Part shown: positions 63,901 through 64,000 of the stretch, in pieces
Layout of the letters: every line of letters starts with the position of its first letter
Numbering within the stretch: the stretch's first letter is position 1
DNA from: Panagrolaimus kolymaensis
Lineage: Eukaryota; Nematoda; Chromadorea; Rhabditida; Panagrolaimidae
Reading direction: 5' to 3'
Assembly (NCBI GenBank): GCA_028622995.1
Contig: JAJQJQ010000003.1
Coordinates: 5,828,001 to 5,892,000, forward strand
DNA: 64,000 nt
Notes under the pieces: model-generated
What the model was told of the DNA's origin: nothing
Seen by the model: only the letters and a program-made list of their open reading frames with translations
Database searches by the model: none
Position numbers and translations under genes: made by a program

Positions 63901-64000
63901 GAATCCCTCAAATAAAGAGATATGAAGCCTCGAAGTTTCATACTTATTAACATAGGTATTATTTTAATTTTAAATATCCACACAGCTCAATTTGAGCCTT
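58000..64000. repeat. Higher-order A+B repeat, at least eight copies
   Basis: Starts at 58000, 58708, 59416, 60124, 60832, 61540, 62249, 62958 and 63667 (cut by the window). The period is 708 for the first five steps and 709 for the last three, because the final copies gained one A in TTGAAAAATGTATG. Confidence 0.95.

Larger units (their letters stand above)
54952..64000. repeat. Composite satellite array, 181-bp and 707-709-bp periods
   Basis: A 181-bp unit (A), marked by CCGTTGGGATTAATTT, starts at 54957, 55138, 55319, 55500, 55681, 56388, 56569, 56750, 57457, 57638, 57819, 58000, 58708, 59416, 60124, 60832, 61540, 62249, 62958 and 63667. Where the spacing is 181 the units are plain tandem copies. 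Where it is 707-709, a second segment (B, about 522-527 bp) is present. From 58000 onward only A+B pairs occur, repeating to the window end, so the array continues beyond it. Copies differ by very few bases. No open frame over 60 codons is conserved. Confidence 0.97.

Noticed and set aside
54952..64000. CRISPR-like spaced repeat array
   Set aside because: The spacing is fixed, units are 181 or 708 bp and the 'spacers' are themselves identical. It is a eukaryotic satellite.
1..64000. tRNA, rRNA or other structured RNA genes
   Set aside because: None was recognised by eye. A covariance-model scan would be needed; a hit would add a feature, but I cannot support one.

Overview
The window is an AT-rich stretch of animal nuclear DNA, almost certainly nematode. 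Genes are split into many exons. Most introns are 45-60 bp with GTAAGT-like donors and T-rich ..TTTTAG/TTTCAG acceptors, and a few are multi-kilobase. The protein families also fit a nematode: innexin-type gap-junction proteins, a nematode-style globin, a full ABCA transporter, PDE2, a KChIP-like calcium sensor and a WASP-family protein. The species cannot be named from sequence alone; AT content and gene compactness would suit a clade IV or similar AT-rich worm. All exon models were built by eye, by matching splice sites to reading-frame phase. Every join in the recognised genes keeps frame, except for one in-frame TGA upstream of pde-2.

Layout: 1.2-6.7 kb (+) holds a complete ABCA transporter of about 1,627 aa in 12 exons. 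It is convergent with a nine-exon globin-domain gene at 7.2-11.4 kb (-). 11.4-15.8 kb is intergenic and carries a hAT-type MITE and a near-perfect foldback element. 15.8-27.2 kb (-) is a pde-2 gene: N-terminal region and GAF-A exons at 25.5-27.0 kb, a 4.6-kb intron, a 32-nt microexon, then GAF-B and the catalytic domain at 15.8-19.7 kb, with a possible short isoform starting at 19,726. Two orphan exons lie at 30.5-31.3 kb (-). 35.2-37.0 kb (-) is a KChIP/NCS-like EF-hand gene with two phase-compatible first exons. 39.2-42.0 kb (+) is a WASP-like gene (WH1, polyproline, WH2-central-acidic), divergent from the KChIP gene.

42.4-45.9 kb is a cluster of non-autonomous mobile elements and foldbacks, including a second hAT MITE with a perfect 8-bp target duplication and a very GC-rich palindrome. 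45.9-47.5 kb and 50.9-52.3 kb (-) carry two divergent innexin-family genes in the same orientation, followed by a small unknown gene at 53.3-53.7 kb (-). From about 54.95 kb to the window end there is a tandem satellite. A 181-bp unit, alone or combined with a ~522-527-bp insert, forms a 707-709-bp higher-order repeat whose variants change in order along the array.

Several genes belong to signalling and membrane systems (cGMP hydrolysis, Ca2+-sensor control of K+ channels, actin nucleation, gap junctions, lipid transport). They are not an operon and no shared pathway is claimed. The most unusual items are the composite satellite, the two hAT MITEs built almost entirely from short palindromic motifs, the divergent innexin pair, the globin that appears to lack its proximal histidine, and the in-frame stop upstream of pde-2.
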